Positions 61,101 through 64,000 of a stretch of DNA of 64,000 bases are shown here, in pieces. The position numbers were made by a program, and so were the translations under genes. Below the pieces are notes generated by a model. It was not told the origin of the DNA. It saw only the letters and a list, made by a program, of their open reading frames with translations, and made no database searches. Each line of letters opens with the position of its first letter. Positions within the stretch are counted from its first letter, which is position 1. This DNA is from Papilionanthe hookeriana x Papilionanthe teres (taxonomy: Eukaryota > Streptophyta > Magnoliopsida > Asparagales > Orchidaceae), in assembly GCA_022702705.1 (NCBI GenBank), contig CM040428.1, positions 116,420,183 through 116,484,182 on the forward strand, read 5' to 3'.

Positions 61101-61160
61101 CAATTTTTCATATGCTGGCCTAAAAACTCAGGTCAGATTGGCTATTGAATCTAGAAATGT
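6735..61160 (+). CDS. GCP1: Organellar tRNA N6-adenosine threonylcarbamoyltransferase (Kae1/TsaD/OSGEPL1 family), 5' two thirds; C-terminus beyond window
   Basis: This family transfers the threonylcarbamoyl group to A37 of ANN-decoding tRNAs (t6A); the plant GCP1 member acts in mitochondria. Spliced exons are 6735-7019, 7164-7208, 10576-10650, 10743-10839, 11380-11470, 11912-11961, 60516-60706 and 61075-61160. All join in frame with GT-AG borders and no stop. Residues 1-75 are rich in Arg and Ser and lack acids until residue 75, as expected of a transit peptide. The N-terminal motif GIETSCDDT is at residues 83-91, the metal-binding HxxxH (HHMEAH) at 188-193, ISGGHN at 213-218, and [20 protein letters not shown] at 235-254. 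The family's C-terminal NRADIAASF, SGGVASN and CTDNGVMVAW blocks are absent, so about 170 residues lie past 64000. The start is the first ATG of the open frame. Unusual point: 48.6 kb separates exons 6 and 7. The gene symbol is assigned by similarity. Confidence 0.93.
7164..7208 (+). CDS. GCP1: GCP1 exon 2
   Basis: Fifteen codons ([15 protein letters not shown]) between an acceptor ...AATTAAG and a donor GTAAGT. The peptide continues exon 1 exactly as in plant orthologues. Phase is 0 on both sides. Confidence 0.92.
7298..7528. mobile_element. MITE copy 1 (intron 2), palindromic ends
   Basis: The left end ATTTACATACATACCAC and following 30 bp (TTCTTATGTATTTACATATC) reappear inverted at the right end (GATATGTAAATACATAGAAT, then GGTATGTGTGTAAAT). 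The whole element is about 230 bp. It matches copies at 60781-61012 and 63469-63748. Confidence 0.85.
7529..10575. other. Rest of GCP1 intron 2, degenerate repeats
   Basis: Sequence is AT-rich with no open protein I recognise. A G-run stretch sits near 10015, and GAGCTCGAGCTCGGCTTG-type repeats occur at 10250-10350 and 10480-10510, similar in style to those at 17000-17060. The intron length (3,367 bp in total) is unusual beside the 92-, 540- and 441-bp introns that follow. Confidence 0.5.
10576..10650 (+). CDS. GCP1: GCP1 exon 3
   Basis: Twenty-five codons starting [20 protein letters not shown] after acceptor TTCAACAG, with donor GTCTCA at 10651. The [13 protein letters not shown] block is typical of the family (compare GGVVPELASRxH in TsaD). 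Intron 2 before it is 3,367 bp, swollen by repeats. Confidence 0.92.
10743..10839 (+). CDS. GCP1: GCP1 exon 4
   Basis: Starts after TTTTGTGCAG and ends one base into a Val codon before donor GTGACT. It encodes VVQQALQSS through the conserved [14 protein letters not shown] segment, the GPG substrate-binding loop region of Kae1/TsaD. Intron 3 is only 92 bp. Confidence 0.92.
11380..11470 (+). CDS. GCP1: GCP1 exon 5 with the HxxxH metal site
   Basis: Acceptor GATATAG, donor GTTTGA. It encodes [19 protein letters not shown] followed by [12 protein letters not shown]. The HxxxH pair (His189 and His193 in my numbering) binds the catalytic metal in this family and is intact. The exon ends two bases into an Arg codon. 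Confidence 0.93.
11912..11961 (+). CDS. GCP1: GCP1 exon 6, last exon before the 48.6-kb intron
   Basis: Acceptor TTTATTCAG, then [16 protein letters not shown] and the first base of a Gly codon, followed by donor GTAAGA at 11962. The next coding base lies at 60516, where GA GGA CAT completes SGGH. The match of phase and motif across the gap is the main evidence that both halves belong to one gene. Confidence 0.92.
11962..13190. other. Proximal part of intron 6, no element recognised
   Basis: This is ordinary T-rich plant intron sequence after the donor. A minus-strand open frame at 12591-12812 has no recognisable domain. The stretch is probably the remnant of the original intron 6. Confidence 0.4.
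13190..14124. other. Sequence 3' of the LINE ORF1, unidentified
   Basis: The base composition is more balanced than its surroundings. Several short open frames (13513-13725 +, 13568-13750 -, 13807-14007 +) show no known motif. The position suggests it is LINE-associated, but I see no endonuclease start or poly(A) tail. Confidence 0.3.
14125..15505 (-). pseudogene. L1-type LINE ORF1 (DUF4283 plus CCHC knuckle), frameshifted
   Basis: Reading leftward from a probable ATG at 15505, the frame gives [16 protein letters not shown] and [12 protein letters not shown] (about 15360-15263), the DUF4283 domain of plant L1 ORF1. After a frameshift follow [20 protein letters not shown] (about 15200), [12 protein letters not shown], a [18 protein letters not shown] stretch and a degenerate zinc knuckle ending [11 protein letters not shown] (about 14800). 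An open tail runs at 14662-14303. A further downstream segment ([16 protein letters not shown]) ends at a stop near 14125. The encoded protein would bind LINE RNA. No ORF2 endonuclease or reverse transcriptase was seen further left, which is odd for an L1. Confidence 0.75.
15506..16040 (-). other. Probable 5' region of the LINE
   Basis: It lies directly upstream of ORF1 on the minus strand. It is richer in G+C and in GAAG/CGAGG repeats, and has no coding motif beyond the ORF1 start region. It ends at the microsatellite near 16050. Confidence 0.4.
16050..16115. repeat. Compound microsatellite (AT)n(AAT)n
   Basis: About ten AT units are followed by about 15 AAT units (to 16115). Confidence 0.95.
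16116..18482. other. AT-rich repeat block in intron 6
   Basis: There is no coding motif. From about 17000 to 18080 the block is bounded by related tracts in opposite orientation (AACTCGAACTCGGCTTGATA near 17018 and CAAGCCAAGTCCAATTCAAG near 18030). This suggests an old inverted-repeat element, and a degenerate MITE copy sits inside it. Confidence 0.4.
17660..17899. mobile_element. MITE copy 4, diverged (intron 6)
   Basis: It resembles the other MITE copies: ATTTACTTTCGCAGTAC then AATTCTTATG at the left, and GAGATATGTAAATAAACAAG with ...TTATGTAAATT at the right. It is about 240 bp and clearly older than the other three. Confidence 0.6.
19139..19465 (-). pseudogene. GRF-type zinc-finger fragment
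   Basis: One frame reads [17 protein letters not shown] (about 19460-19400). A second, after a frameshift, reads [20 protein letters not shown] (about 19370-19310). Together they show the CxCGxPA...CPR...CGFF pattern of GRF zinc fingers, which bind nucleic acids in several DNA-repair and transposon-associated plant proteins. The spacing is disturbed, so it is not functional as it stands. Whether it is another captured host piece or belongs to the element is open. Confidence 0.6.
20959..21200 (-). pseudogene. NBS-LRR resistance-type gene fragment inside the TIR element
   Basis: The minus strand encodes [10 protein letters not shown], the MHD region at the end of an NB-ARC domain. After about 25 residues it continues as [20 protein letters not shown] then [12 protein letters not shown], the conserved start of the LRR region in plant CC-NB-LRR proteins (compare [20 protein letters not shown]). 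Both pieces share one frame of 113 codons, but the nucleotide-binding core and the LRR repeats are missing. In functional relatives this protein is an intracellular immune receptor. Here it is a captured piece, confirmed by its position between the transposon termini. A homologous piece lies in the element at 47707-49744. Confidence 0.75.
21795..22260. other. AT-rich spacer, nothing recognised
   Basis: No open frame or repeat boundary was found between the TIR element and the tandem array. Confidence 0.4.
22262..22890. repeat. Degenerate tandem array, about four units of 150-165 bp
   Basis: The anchor GATGRYTGAGTTGATAGAAG recurs at 22276, 22442, 22601 and 22750. Each time it is followed by a TTTGAATAA or related tract and by CTNTATAAGTG-like text. 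The first unit carries an insertion of (CA)n at 22361-22375. A partial fifth unit may begin near 22879. Confidence 0.7.
22891..23945. other. AT-rich stretch without recognised features
   Basis: No conserved protein, RNA or element boundary seen. Confidence 0.4.
23946..24029. repeat. Tandem duplication of about 40 bp with an internal hairpin
   Basis: GGCATACCGAAAACAA...GAGAGTC(C/T)AG occurs twice in succession. Each copy contains CTCTCAACCACTGAGAG, able to form a 6-bp stem. Confidence 0.85.
24030..25400 (-). mobile_element. L1-type LINE ORF2 3' fragment (zinc-binding region of reverse transcriptase)
   Basis: The minus strand near 24300-24200 gives [20 protein letters not shown] then IHNIW, the zf-RVT domain. 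Upstream, near 24680-24620, it gives [15 protein letters not shown], the W...GxSIRFWxD segment that precedes zf-RVT in plant L1 ORF2. Many stops and shifts separate them. I could not confirm the catalytic reverse transcriptase further right, so the right border is approximate. Confidence 0.65.
25401..26261. other. Possible continuation of the LINE, unassigned
   Basis: The composition resembles the preceding LINE fragment, but I could not place any ORF2 motif with confidence. The stretch ends at the copia LTR. Confidence 0.3.
26262..26471 (+). repeat. Copia 5' LTR (about 210 bp)
   Basis: Starts TGTGGAACTTTGGG and ends TTTCTTCA directly before TGGTATCAAAGC. The end is fixed by the primer-binding site; the start is my choice of the TG that gives a typical short copia LTR. 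Confidence 0.55.
26472..26483 (+). other. Primer-binding site (initiator tRNA-Met type)
   Basis: TGGTATCAAAGC differs by one base from the usual plant copia site TGGTATCAGAGC. It primes minus-strand DNA synthesis. Confidence 0.85.
26490..28019 (+). pseudogene. Copia gag, frameshifted
   Basis: Near 27310-27480 the + strand reads [19 protein letters not shown] (with shifts), then [20 protein letters not shown] and DIETKLYEP, the UBN2/gag-polypeptide domain of copia capsid proteins. The open frame at 27654-28007 begins in the C-terminal part ([19 protein letters not shown]). In the next frame near 27835-27890 a zinc knuckle [15 protein letters not shown] is visible. It ends [11 protein letters not shown] just before the Tekay insertion. 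The protein would package element RNA. Confidence 0.75.
28020..29878 (-). repeat. Left LTR (3' LTR) of the Tekay/Del element
   Basis: The left border is TGTCACCTCCC at 28020. The right border is set at ...GCTTACA (29878), next to a minus-strand purine-rich tract that follows the end of pol. Bases 28030-29050 match the right LTR; 29100-29878 have no counterpart there. Confidence 0.6.
29930..31372 (-). pseudogene. Tekay/Del integrase and chromodomain-like C-terminus
   Basis: The open frame at 30599-30354 reads ...[17 protein letters not shown] and later [12 protein letters not shown], the second half of the integrase core. Near 30070-29930 is [20 protein letters not shown], the end of a chromodomain-like tail that in this clade targets heterochromatin. 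The start of the region (31372-31175) holds the segment between RNase H and the zinc-binding domain. Between these, core residues are recoverable only with many shifts. Integrase would insert element DNA into chromosomes. Confidence 0.7.
31373..32290 (-). pseudogene. Tekay/Del RNase H domain, interrupted by a small transposon
   Basis: The minus strand gives [20 protein letters not shown] (about 32250-32190) and VVAYVSR (near 32130). After the 435-bp insertion it gives [20 protein letters not shown] (31674-31615), then [12 protein letters not shown] and [14 protein letters not shown] near 31470. Joining the flanks across the insertion keeps the frame, so the insertion site is exact. Confidence 0.75.
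31677..32111. mobile_element. 435-bp TIR-type insertion with TAA target duplication
   Basis: TAA at 31674-31676 and 32112-32114 flanks the insertion. Its left end GGCCCCGTTTGGGGG resembles the ends of the larger TIR elements; its right end (GGGGTTGTCACCA) is a poor inverted match. It is richer in G+C than the host element and carries no recognised protein. Confidence 0.65.
32380..33100 (-). pseudogene. Tekay/Del reverse transcriptase, active site missing
   Basis: Recognisable pieces on the minus strand are [20 protein letters not shown] and [11 protein letters not shown] (32672-32580), followed immediately by [20 protein letters not shown] (32575-32520). In this family the FIDDILIYS catalytic box lies between these two pieces; here it is deleted. 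The enzyme could not polymerise. Confidence 0.75.
33213..33540 (-). pseudogene. Tekay/Del aspartic protease
   Basis: The open frame from 33524 begins [17 protein letters not shown], the strand before the catalytic DSG. The DSG itself is lost (SSLQSHL). Further on, [19 protein letters not shown] and FCFEGSR match the second half of Ty3 proteases. Confidence 0.65.
33541..34934 (-). pseudogene. Tekay/Del gag
   Basis: Starts at the ATG at 34934 ([20 protein letters not shown]), about 150 bp from the primer-binding site. Shifted frames then give [20 protein letters not shown] with [15 protein letters not shown], the Retrotrans_gag domain, near 34560-34450. The open frame at 34399-34130 is its end. 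A degraded zinc knuckle (ending STDHKAKDC) is near 33890. The capsid protein is broken by several stops. Confidence 0.65.
35071..35082 (-). other. Primer-binding site of the Tekay/Del element
   Basis: GCTCTGATACTA on + is the complement of TAGTATCAGAGC, one base from the initiator tRNA-Met site TGGTATCAGAGC. It confirms that the right LTR is the 5' LTR. Confidence 0.85.
35083..36135 (-). repeat. Right LTR (5' LTR) of the Tekay/Del element, truncated
   Basis: It begins next to the primer-binding site and aligns with 28030-29050 of the left LTR. Copia protease coding sequence begins within about 60 bp of its end. The promoter-proximal part found in the left LTR is missing. Confidence 0.65.
36136..37503 (+). 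pseudogene. Copia protease and integrase segment
   Basis: A shifted frame near 36205-36330 reads [19 protein letters not shown] then FIRLADGSH, the copia protease after its [21 protein letters not shown] with GKVIGSTN follows (about 36430-36515). [12 protein letters not shown] (near 36720-36755) is the GAG-pre-integrase zinc region. The open frame at 36963-37385 contains [20 protein letters not shown] and [12 protein letters not shown], the end of the integrase core. It lies between the Tekay and Athila insertions and continues at 53692. Confidence 0.8.
37499..37503. repeat. Target site duplication ATACC (left) of the Athila element
   Basis: ATACC precedes the left LTR, and the same five bases follow the right LTR at 53687-53691. 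Confidence 0.9.
37504..39184 (-). repeat. Left LTR (3' LTR) of the Athila element, 1,681 bp
   Basis: Matches the right LTR end to end once the RTE is removed (1,681 against 1,707 bp). It contains the palindrome TGGCGCCTAGGCGCCA at 38983-38998 and an imperfect copy at 38770-38785. Confidence 0.9.
39185..39230 (-). other. Polypurine tract region of the Athila element
   Basis: The minus strand reads AAGTTTAGGGGAAT directly before the 3' LTR, preceded by the TTGAGGACAAGTAACG block also present at the 3' end of the other Athila copy (about 475-490). Confidence 0.7.
39231..40480. other. Untranslated 3' region of the Athila element
   Basis: AT-rich with long T-rich tracts on +. There is no open protein. 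It resembles the sequence at 1-470 in inverted orientation. Confidence 0.5.
40538..42594 (-). pseudogene. Env-like third ORF of the Athila element (putative plant transposon protein domain)
   Basis: Three minus-strand open pieces lie between integrase and the polypurine tract. The central pair gives [18 protein letters not shown] (about 41580-41530) and then [20 protein letters not shown] with [10 protein letters not shown] (41380-41290). This is the conserved block of the plant transposon protein domain (PF20167-like) found after pol in Athila elements. The last piece (40861-40538) is Ser-rich, then [13 protein letters not shown]. The first (42594-42373) has [18 protein letters not shown], helical in character. 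The role of this ORF is unknown; an envelope function is only a hypothesis in the literature. It is broken by stops. Confidence 0.6.
42890..42975. repeat. GCGCC-rich repeat cluster in the Athila element
   Basis: Variants of (T)GGCGCYTAGGCGCCA occur three times between 42899 and 42965, the same motif as the LTR palindromes. Confidence 0.7.
43164..44295 (-). pseudogene. Athila integrase
   Basis: The open frame at 44295-44065 contains [18 protein letters not shown] and [20 protein letters not shown], the H2C2 zinc region followed by the start of the core. The core (about 44060-43500) is full of stops. The open frame 43496-43164 is the C-terminal part: [38 protein letters not shown], then YGAVEIKD and [10 protein letters not shown]. 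This domain set inserts the element. Its dense decay means no activity. Confidence 0.8.
44500..45950 (-). pseudogene. Athila reverse transcriptase and RNase H, heavily decayed
   Basis: The minus strand at about 45645-45520 reads [20 protein letters not shown] then [16 protein letters not shown], the fingers of the polymerase. Shifted frames give [19 protein letters not shown] (about 45510-45450), then RRMSFRLC (about 45420) and IEIFMDDFL (about 45330). No frame stays open. Confidence 0.7.
46105..46722 (-). CDS. Athila aspartic protease segment, the longest open reading frame of the element
   Basis: A 205-codon open frame. After [14 protein letters not shown] at residues 13-26 comes [20 protein letters not shown] at about 33-52, the retropepsin active-site region (DLGAS in place of DSGAS is usual for this clade). 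Then come [20 protein letters not shown] (about 62-81) and [20 protein letters not shown] (104-123), where RRPF stands for the usual GRPF. It would cleave the Gag-Pol polyprotein. The frame continues the gag ORF with a break near 46725. It is likely a remnant rather than a working gene, since all neighbours are broken. Confidence 0.75.
   Translation of the reverse strand: MRIIRKNFAKLKDPGSFTIRVLIGDRFQGKVLCDLGASINLIRLSIYKRLDLGKISPITVTLQLADRSITHLRGVIEDVSVKVDKFIFSVHFIILDMEEDKEIPIILRRPFVVTGRAVIDVQKGELTMRVNDQEVTFNVLKSMRYPNKEKCYRMDILEYIIEQYFQEKCQIHFKEEEFTDPENLSDESDYEETEVREVHYINDNW
47004..47706 (-). pseudogene. Athila gag, C-terminal part
   Basis: The open frame 47618-47370 contains [16 protein letters not shown] and [20 protein letters not shown], typical of the end of Athila gag. 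Frame 47291-47004 has [40 protein letters not shown] and VVLLRSGKE. The CCHC knuckle usual in between is not seen. The region was separated from the capsid part by the TIR element at 47707-49744. Confidence 0.75.
47707..49744 (-). mobile_element. TIR DNA transposon, PIF/Harbinger-like, carrying NBS-LRR fragments (2,038 bp)
   Basis: The left end is GGCTACGTTTG and the right end reads CCAAACAGAGCC, matching the ends of the 3.3-kb element. Flanks are TTAA on both sides, so the target was TAA or TTAA. Removing it rejoins the Athila gag frame (GGSLKFK on one side, EEMTTNN on the other, minus strand). Its right part is G+C-rich (49490-49740) and the middle holds an NBS-LRR fragment. No transposase is visible. 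It inserted after the Athila element. Confidence 0.8.
48850..49300 (-). pseudogene. NBS-LRR fragment with P-loop, inside the TIR element
   Basis: The minus strand reads [15 protein letters not shown] (about 49235-49190) and, after one frameshift, [25 protein letters not shown] ending near 49095. This is the P-loop (Walker A) of an NB-ARC domain. A stop follows, then [20 protein letters not shown] and [11 protein letters not shown]. At that point the sequence jumps to [14 protein letters not shown] and IGGVG, which belong to the start of the LRR region, so the rest of NB-ARC is deleted. About 120 bp at 48855-48975 match the fragment in the 3.3-kb element. In functional relatives NB-ARC is the nucleotide switch of immune receptors. 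It cannot encode a working receptor. Confidence 0.8.
49746..50404 (-). pseudogene. Athila gag, capsid part
   Basis: A 192-codon open frame starts with [15 protein letters not shown] at 50404. Residues 82-150 contain [40 protein letters not shown] and [17 protein letters not shown], the Retrotrans_gag domain. After it the expected sequence is partly deleted ([19 protein letters not shown]). A shifted frame then gives [20 protein letters not shown] up to the TIR element at 49744. It is the structural protein of the element, broken by deletion and insertion. Confidence 0.8.
50519..50542 (-). other. Primer-binding site region of the Athila element
   Basis: The minus strand downstream of the 5' LTR reads CGACGTTGCCGGGGATTAC. 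The block CGTTGCCGGGGA fits the complement of a tRNA-Asp 3' end, as used by Athila elements, but the bases nearest the LTR do not match well. Confidence 0.55.
50543..53686 (-). repeat. Right LTR (5' LTR) of the Athila element, interrupted by an RTE
   Basis: Matches the left LTR at both ends. It carries the palindromes CTGGCGCCTAGGCGCCAG (53270-53287) and TGGCGCCTAGGCGCCA (53484-53499). Without the RTE and its duplicated target it measures 1,707 bp. Confidence 0.9.
51805..53226 (-). mobile_element. RTE-type non-LTR retrotransposon, 5'-truncated (1,422 bp)
   Basis: It is flanked by the 15-bp duplication CACTTTCAATGAATA (51790-51804 and 53227-53241). The 3' end on the minus strand is the usual RTE tail: CCCCACTTAGTGGGATTAAG, then repeated TTG. 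The reverse transcriptase is easily read: [18 protein letters not shown] at the truncated 5' end, [20 protein letters not shown] (about 52870-52810), [14 protein letters not shown] (52615-52575) with the intact ADD catalytic box, and [13 protein letters not shown] plus [12 protein letters not shown] near the C-terminus. The frame is broken in places. Confidence 0.9.
53692..55160 (+). pseudogene. Copia reverse transcriptase and RNase H
   Basis: The 106-codon open frame at 54527-54847 contains [40 protein letters not shown] and [18 protein letters not shown], the C-terminal half of RVT_2. The catalytic YVDD reads YVYD, so one metal-binding Asp is lost. Earlier pieces ([13 protein letters not shown] near 54335-54375, and RLGLI near 54440) belong to the same domain with frameshifts. 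RNase H pieces follow: [18 protein letters not shown] and ILSHGRKR to 55140. It continues the copia integrase interrupted at 37503. Sequence after 55160 is LINE. Confidence 0.8.
55160..55930 (-). mobile_element. L1-type LINE ORF2 C-terminal fragment
   Basis: The minus strand reads [20 protein letters not shown] then [10 protein letters not shown] (about 55910-55820), the W...GDGxSIxxW segment. Then comes [19 protein letters not shown] (about 55400-55345), the zf-RVT cysteines. Finally [20 protein letters not shown] (about 55235-55180), the usual end of plant L1 ORF2. Frames differ and stops are present. Open frames on the + strand over this stretch are its shadow. Confidence 0.7.
55930..59543 (+). 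mobile_element. Third Ty3 (Tekay/Del-type) fragment: integrase split by a 2.3-kb insertion
   Basis: The + strand at 55960-56130 reads [20 protein letters not shown] then [20 protein letters not shown], the zinc-binding domain. It resumes at 58527 with [20 protein letters not shown], then [20 protein letters not shown] and [20 protein letters not shown] (58710-58840). It continues with [20 protein letters not shown] (about 59080-59140) and [20 protein letters not shown] (59225-59283). Gag, protease and reverse transcriptase are absent, so only the 3' half survives, followed by a purine-rich tract near 59510-59543. Stops and shifts are frequent. Confidence 0.8.
56201..58526. mobile_element. LTR-like insertion inside the integrase (2,326 bp), probably a solo LTR
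   Basis: It is bordered by the direct repeat GATTG (56196-56200 and 58527-58531), and removing it rejoins the integrase near its first catalytic region (MIV then VDR). It begins TCAAGACCGGGTTTGAGG, like many Ty3 LTRs that start TGTCAAGACC. It has no coding motif. Its right third (57840-58440) is C- and T-rich, as in Tekay LTR/leader sequences. The element family is inferred. Confidence 0.55.
59544..60126 (+). other. Possible 3' LTR remnant ending in a polyadenylation-like site
   Basis: It follows the purine-rich tract of the preceding Ty3 fragment. CT-rich at first, with an open frame of 109 codons that shows no known domain. AATAAA at 60103 lies 19 bp before a run of A. It could be the R region of an LTR or the 3' end of a separate retroposed transcript. 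Confidence 0.35.
60127..60148 (+). repeat. Poly(A) run, 22 bases
   Basis: Uninterrupted A run downstream of AATAAA, the signature of a reverse-transcribed polyadenylated RNA. Confidence 0.9.
60516..60706 (+). CDS. GCP1: GCP1 exon 7
   Basis: Acceptor ATCTACTTAG. It completes the SGGHN motif begun in exon 6 and runs through [40 protein letters not shown] and [14 protein letters not shown] to LKFK, with donor GTATGT at 60707. It has 191 nt, open throughout, restoring phase 0. No decay is visible despite the transposon-filled intron before it. Confidence 0.93.
60781..61012. mobile_element. MITE copy 2 (intron 7)
   Basis: Starts ATTTACATACTTACCACCCG and ends GAGTGGCATGTATATAAAT, nearly an inverted copy of itself. 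It fills most of the 368-bp intron 7 and matches the intron 2 copy. Confidence 0.85.
61075..61160 (+). CDS. GCP1: GCP1 exon 8, last exon in window
   Basis: Acceptor CTTTCTAG, donor GTAAGT at 61161. It encodes [20 protein letters not shown] and RLAIESRN plus two bases of the next codon. NFSYAGLKT corresponds to the FSFSGLKT block of TsaD. No later exon is recognisable up to 64000. Confidence 0.92.
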
Positions 61161-63400
61161 GTAAGTTTATTCAAACGTTTCTCAATATGGGTTTTAGTGA
61201 TTTTCTTGAAATGGGCATCTTTTAGGCAACATATTTTGGAGTATCAGATAACACGCTAACACTGTTGTTCTTTTTTGATGGGCAAGTGGCCTACTTTTTT
61301 AGAGATGCCTATTGATAATGATGGTGAAATATTTTAGACCAATATGTTGCATAATTTTTTTTTCGTTGCAATATATTACAGGAGACTACTTTTGAGATTC
61401 TTTTTTAATTGTGAATGATACTGGTGCCTTGTTGCTAAAGATAATTTTTTGTTTTTTTCAAATTTTTGGCACTTGTAATAATAACAGGTATCTACAATGA
61501 GGGCCACGAAGTTGTCTTCTTGAGTAGTATGGTCTAGGGTTAACTTTTGTGCATGGTTTGGTTACTAGATTTGAACAAAATTGCATTTTGGTACTTGGTT
61601 CAACGATGCACTTCAAATATGTTCATGCTATTTGAGTTCCTCGGTCCCTTACTCAGCTTTGACCTTCATCATGTTCCCCACCATGCAATGGTTTATTAAT
61701 TGAGAAAGGATTGGCAAAATGCTGCCATTTTAAGAAGTAATTGAATGGTTTCCAAATGAGAAAGGCAATTTTCTCTACTATTTAGATTCTAACCAGGCCT
61801 TAAATCCATTTTTTTAGGCTGGGACGGGGTTGATGATGGGCACAAAGTTCTCTCTTTCTTTTTTTGTTCTCTTAAACCCCCATCCAAACCCAGTGGGCAA
61901 CCGCTCTCGCAACTTTCTCTCAAATTTGAGTACTGCTGGAAGATTGATTCCTCAAGACTTTGGGTTTGCACAACATGAAAGATGAATGGTTTGATGTAAT
62001 GATTATTTTGTTTTTTCTGATATAACTATAAGGATATGAACGTTTGCCAAGAAAAGGATTTTTATGAAGAAGATAAGACAGCAGATAAGGTGTTATTCAG
62101 CTCTGTCCTTGAAATAAGATTCGTGTTCTAAGAATGCTTTTTCTCATCTAAATTTTGGGTGGGTATGAGAACTGGTCTCAATTATTTATGATTTGAACAG
62201 CATCAAAACCTTGAGAAAAAGGAAAATAGAAGGCAAGTAATATTAATTAGACTGTTTGGCACCGTGATTGTAAGTCTTAGATGGAATCATGATTGATATC
62301 AAGCAATCCCTGATATCTATAATGATTGAAAACATATTTCAAGCTTTCTTACATCATTTAATTTAGGGTCCAAATACTGAGGCCTTTTATAAATGAATAT
62401 TGGCATTAGGGCAATAAAAAATAAAATAAAAGATGAAAATAATACTAAAACCCTGTTTTTATCATGCCATTATGGTTTGTATGATAACATTTGGGAGTTT
62501 TATTTATTGGAGAAAGTATGGTTTTCAAAATTCAAACCAACTAGCCGGTTTGACCAATTCTATTGTGAACTGGGCGTCCGAATGGTTTGATCCAAAACTT
62601 ATTTTCACACAAACTCAATCGATATCACTAGATTATAATATTGATCAATTCATGACTGTTTGGCTTTGATTAGATGGAGAGAAATAAAATATTTATATAT
62701 AAAAAGCTATGGAAATTAATATCCCTAATTTATATTTGACAAATTTTCTCATAATTGGGTTGATATTGACTTTCTAATCTAATGATAGTGCTCTTAAAAT
62801 TTTTTGTAAGCTTTTGTATCAGTATATAATTATATGTAAAAAATAATAATCAAAATATCATATTCCAAAATTTTGATATAGTCAATGTTGATGTGTCCTG
62901 ATTTAGAATATTATATATTTATTTGGTGAAAACATTATTATTGTATCATTATAACATCATTTAAATAATATTAAATAATCTTATTAATCATATTAAATAA
63001 CCTTATTTAAGTGTCATACTGTTCAAGCCAAATTGGAGCATTGAACCTTGAATCTATTCTCTTGGTTTGATGTATGACTTCGTTTTCAAAAGCTCGGGAA
63101 AAAGTGAAGCAATTCGAATCAGTAGATGATTCATAATTGCTAGGAGTGCTTTGCTTTTAGTTTATATGGATGCCTTCAATTGGATTTACAAGGTGGTGAA
63201 GTAGGTTTGTTGATTGTGGTAGATTGGAGCTGTTCAAGCCACACATTGCTAGCTTTGATGGCTGACTATTATTGAGGCTCGACTAAGGTGGCCTCGTTAA
63301 TATGAACCGACCAATTATAATGTACAACAAAATCAACCAAACAATAGGTTGGTTCTGTTATTTTGGTTTGTTTTTAATTATACCAAAATTAATTGTAAAT
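61161..63400. other. Proximal part of GCP1 intron 8, no further exon
   Basis: I searched for the remaining family blocks (RADIAASFQ, ISGGVASN, CTDNGVM) and found none. Short open frames at 62393-62669 and 61789-61971 lack known domains. The sequence is T- and AT-rich intron. Confidence 0.6.
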
Positions 63401-63468
63401 CATAGAGTATTCCTCACCCAATTCCTATTTATTTGCATGTCTAACATGTGAAAACTAAATGAATGGGG

Positions 63469-63748
63469 ATTTACATAAATACCGCCCAATTCTTATGTAT
63501 TTACATAGCTAACACCTAAACTTTGATTTTTATATTTATTACGCACCAAATTTTCATATTACATAAGAAAATACCATTATTTTAACTTTTAAAAAGTGAA
63601 ATATACTTTTTTCATGCATAGGTAAGTTGACACATAAAAAAGTGAAATATACTTTTTTCATGCATAGGTAAGATGACACATATGTAAAATAGGTCTTTTA
63701 GGTGTTAGATATGTAAATACATTGTCGTTAAATGGTATGCATGTAAAT
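63469..63748. mobile_element. MITE copy 3 (intron 8) with an internal 46-bp tandem duplication
   Basis: The ends match the other copies (ATTTACATAAATACCGCCCA, and GGTATGCATGTAAAT). The segment AGTGAAATATAC...GCATAGGTAAG occurs at 63595 and again at 63641, making this copy longer. A half copy lies just upstream, about 63408-63455. Confidence 0.85.
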
Positions 63749-63940
63749 TTTTTGAAAAAACGTTAAGTAAGAAAACATAATAGCATTTTTTGGGTCACAC
63801 CTATTACTAGACGAGGTTAAATATAGTGCTAAGGTAAGACATTCTATAAAGATTCATTTCATGCTAGCAAACTTCTGTATATCGGGACTTAATAAATAAG
63901 ATTTTGCTAAAAGATGCTTGACACCATTCTGGAGTATATA

Positions 63941-63948
63941 TCTATCTA

Positions 63949-64000
<52 letters not shown>
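63941..64000. repeat. Microsatellite (TCTA)n then (TA)n, cut by the window end
   Basis: TATC/TCTA units at 63940-63952 lead into an uninterrupted TA run of about 50 bp that reaches the last base. Confidence 0.95.

Overview
The window looks like nuclear DNA of a flowering plant. It is AT-rich and dense in transposable elements: Athila-type and Tekay/Del-type Ty3 elements, Ty1/copia, RTE and L1 non-LTR elements, and TIR DNA transposons. It holds one conserved plant gene with GT-AG introns. I cannot resolve the species from the sequence.

The only host gene I can support is the organellar Kae1/TsaD/OSGEPL1-type tRNA threonylcarbamoyltransferase (GCP1 of Arabidopsis), on the + strand. Eight in-frame exons run from the ATG at 6735 to 61160, giving about 307 codons. 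Exons 1-6 lie at 6735-11961 and exons 7-8 at 60516-61160. Between them is a single 48,554-bp intron made almost entirely of transposons. The C-terminal third of the protein must lie beyond position 64000.

Layout. 1-2300: 3' end and LTR of an Athila-like element (+). 2320-3765: decayed RTE element (+). 3766-6540: AT-rich, nothing recognised. 6555-6734: microsatellites and 5' region of the gene. 6735-11961: exons 1-6, with a MITE and old repeats in intron 2. 11962-26261: start of the giant intron, with an L1 ORF1 fragment, an AT-rich repeat block, a 3.3-kb TIR transposon carrying NBS-LRR and GRF zinc-finger fragments, a tandem-repeat array and an L1 ORF2 fragment. 26262-55160: one copia element split in three by a Tekay/Del element (28020-36135) and an Athila element (37504-53686). 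These carry further insertions: a 435-bp TIR element in the Tekay, and in the Athila a 2.0-kb TIR element with NBS-LRR fragments and a truncated RTE. 55160-60262: L1 ORF2 fragment, a third Ty3 integrase interrupted by an LTR-like insertion, and a poly(A)-tailed segment. 60516-64000: exons 7-8 and the start of intron 8, with two more MITE copies.

No transposon is intact and none is expected to be autonomous. The two best leads are the giant intron in an otherwise undamaged gene, and two related TAA-target TIR transposons that each carry pieces of an NBS-LRR resistance-type gene sharing one homologous segment.
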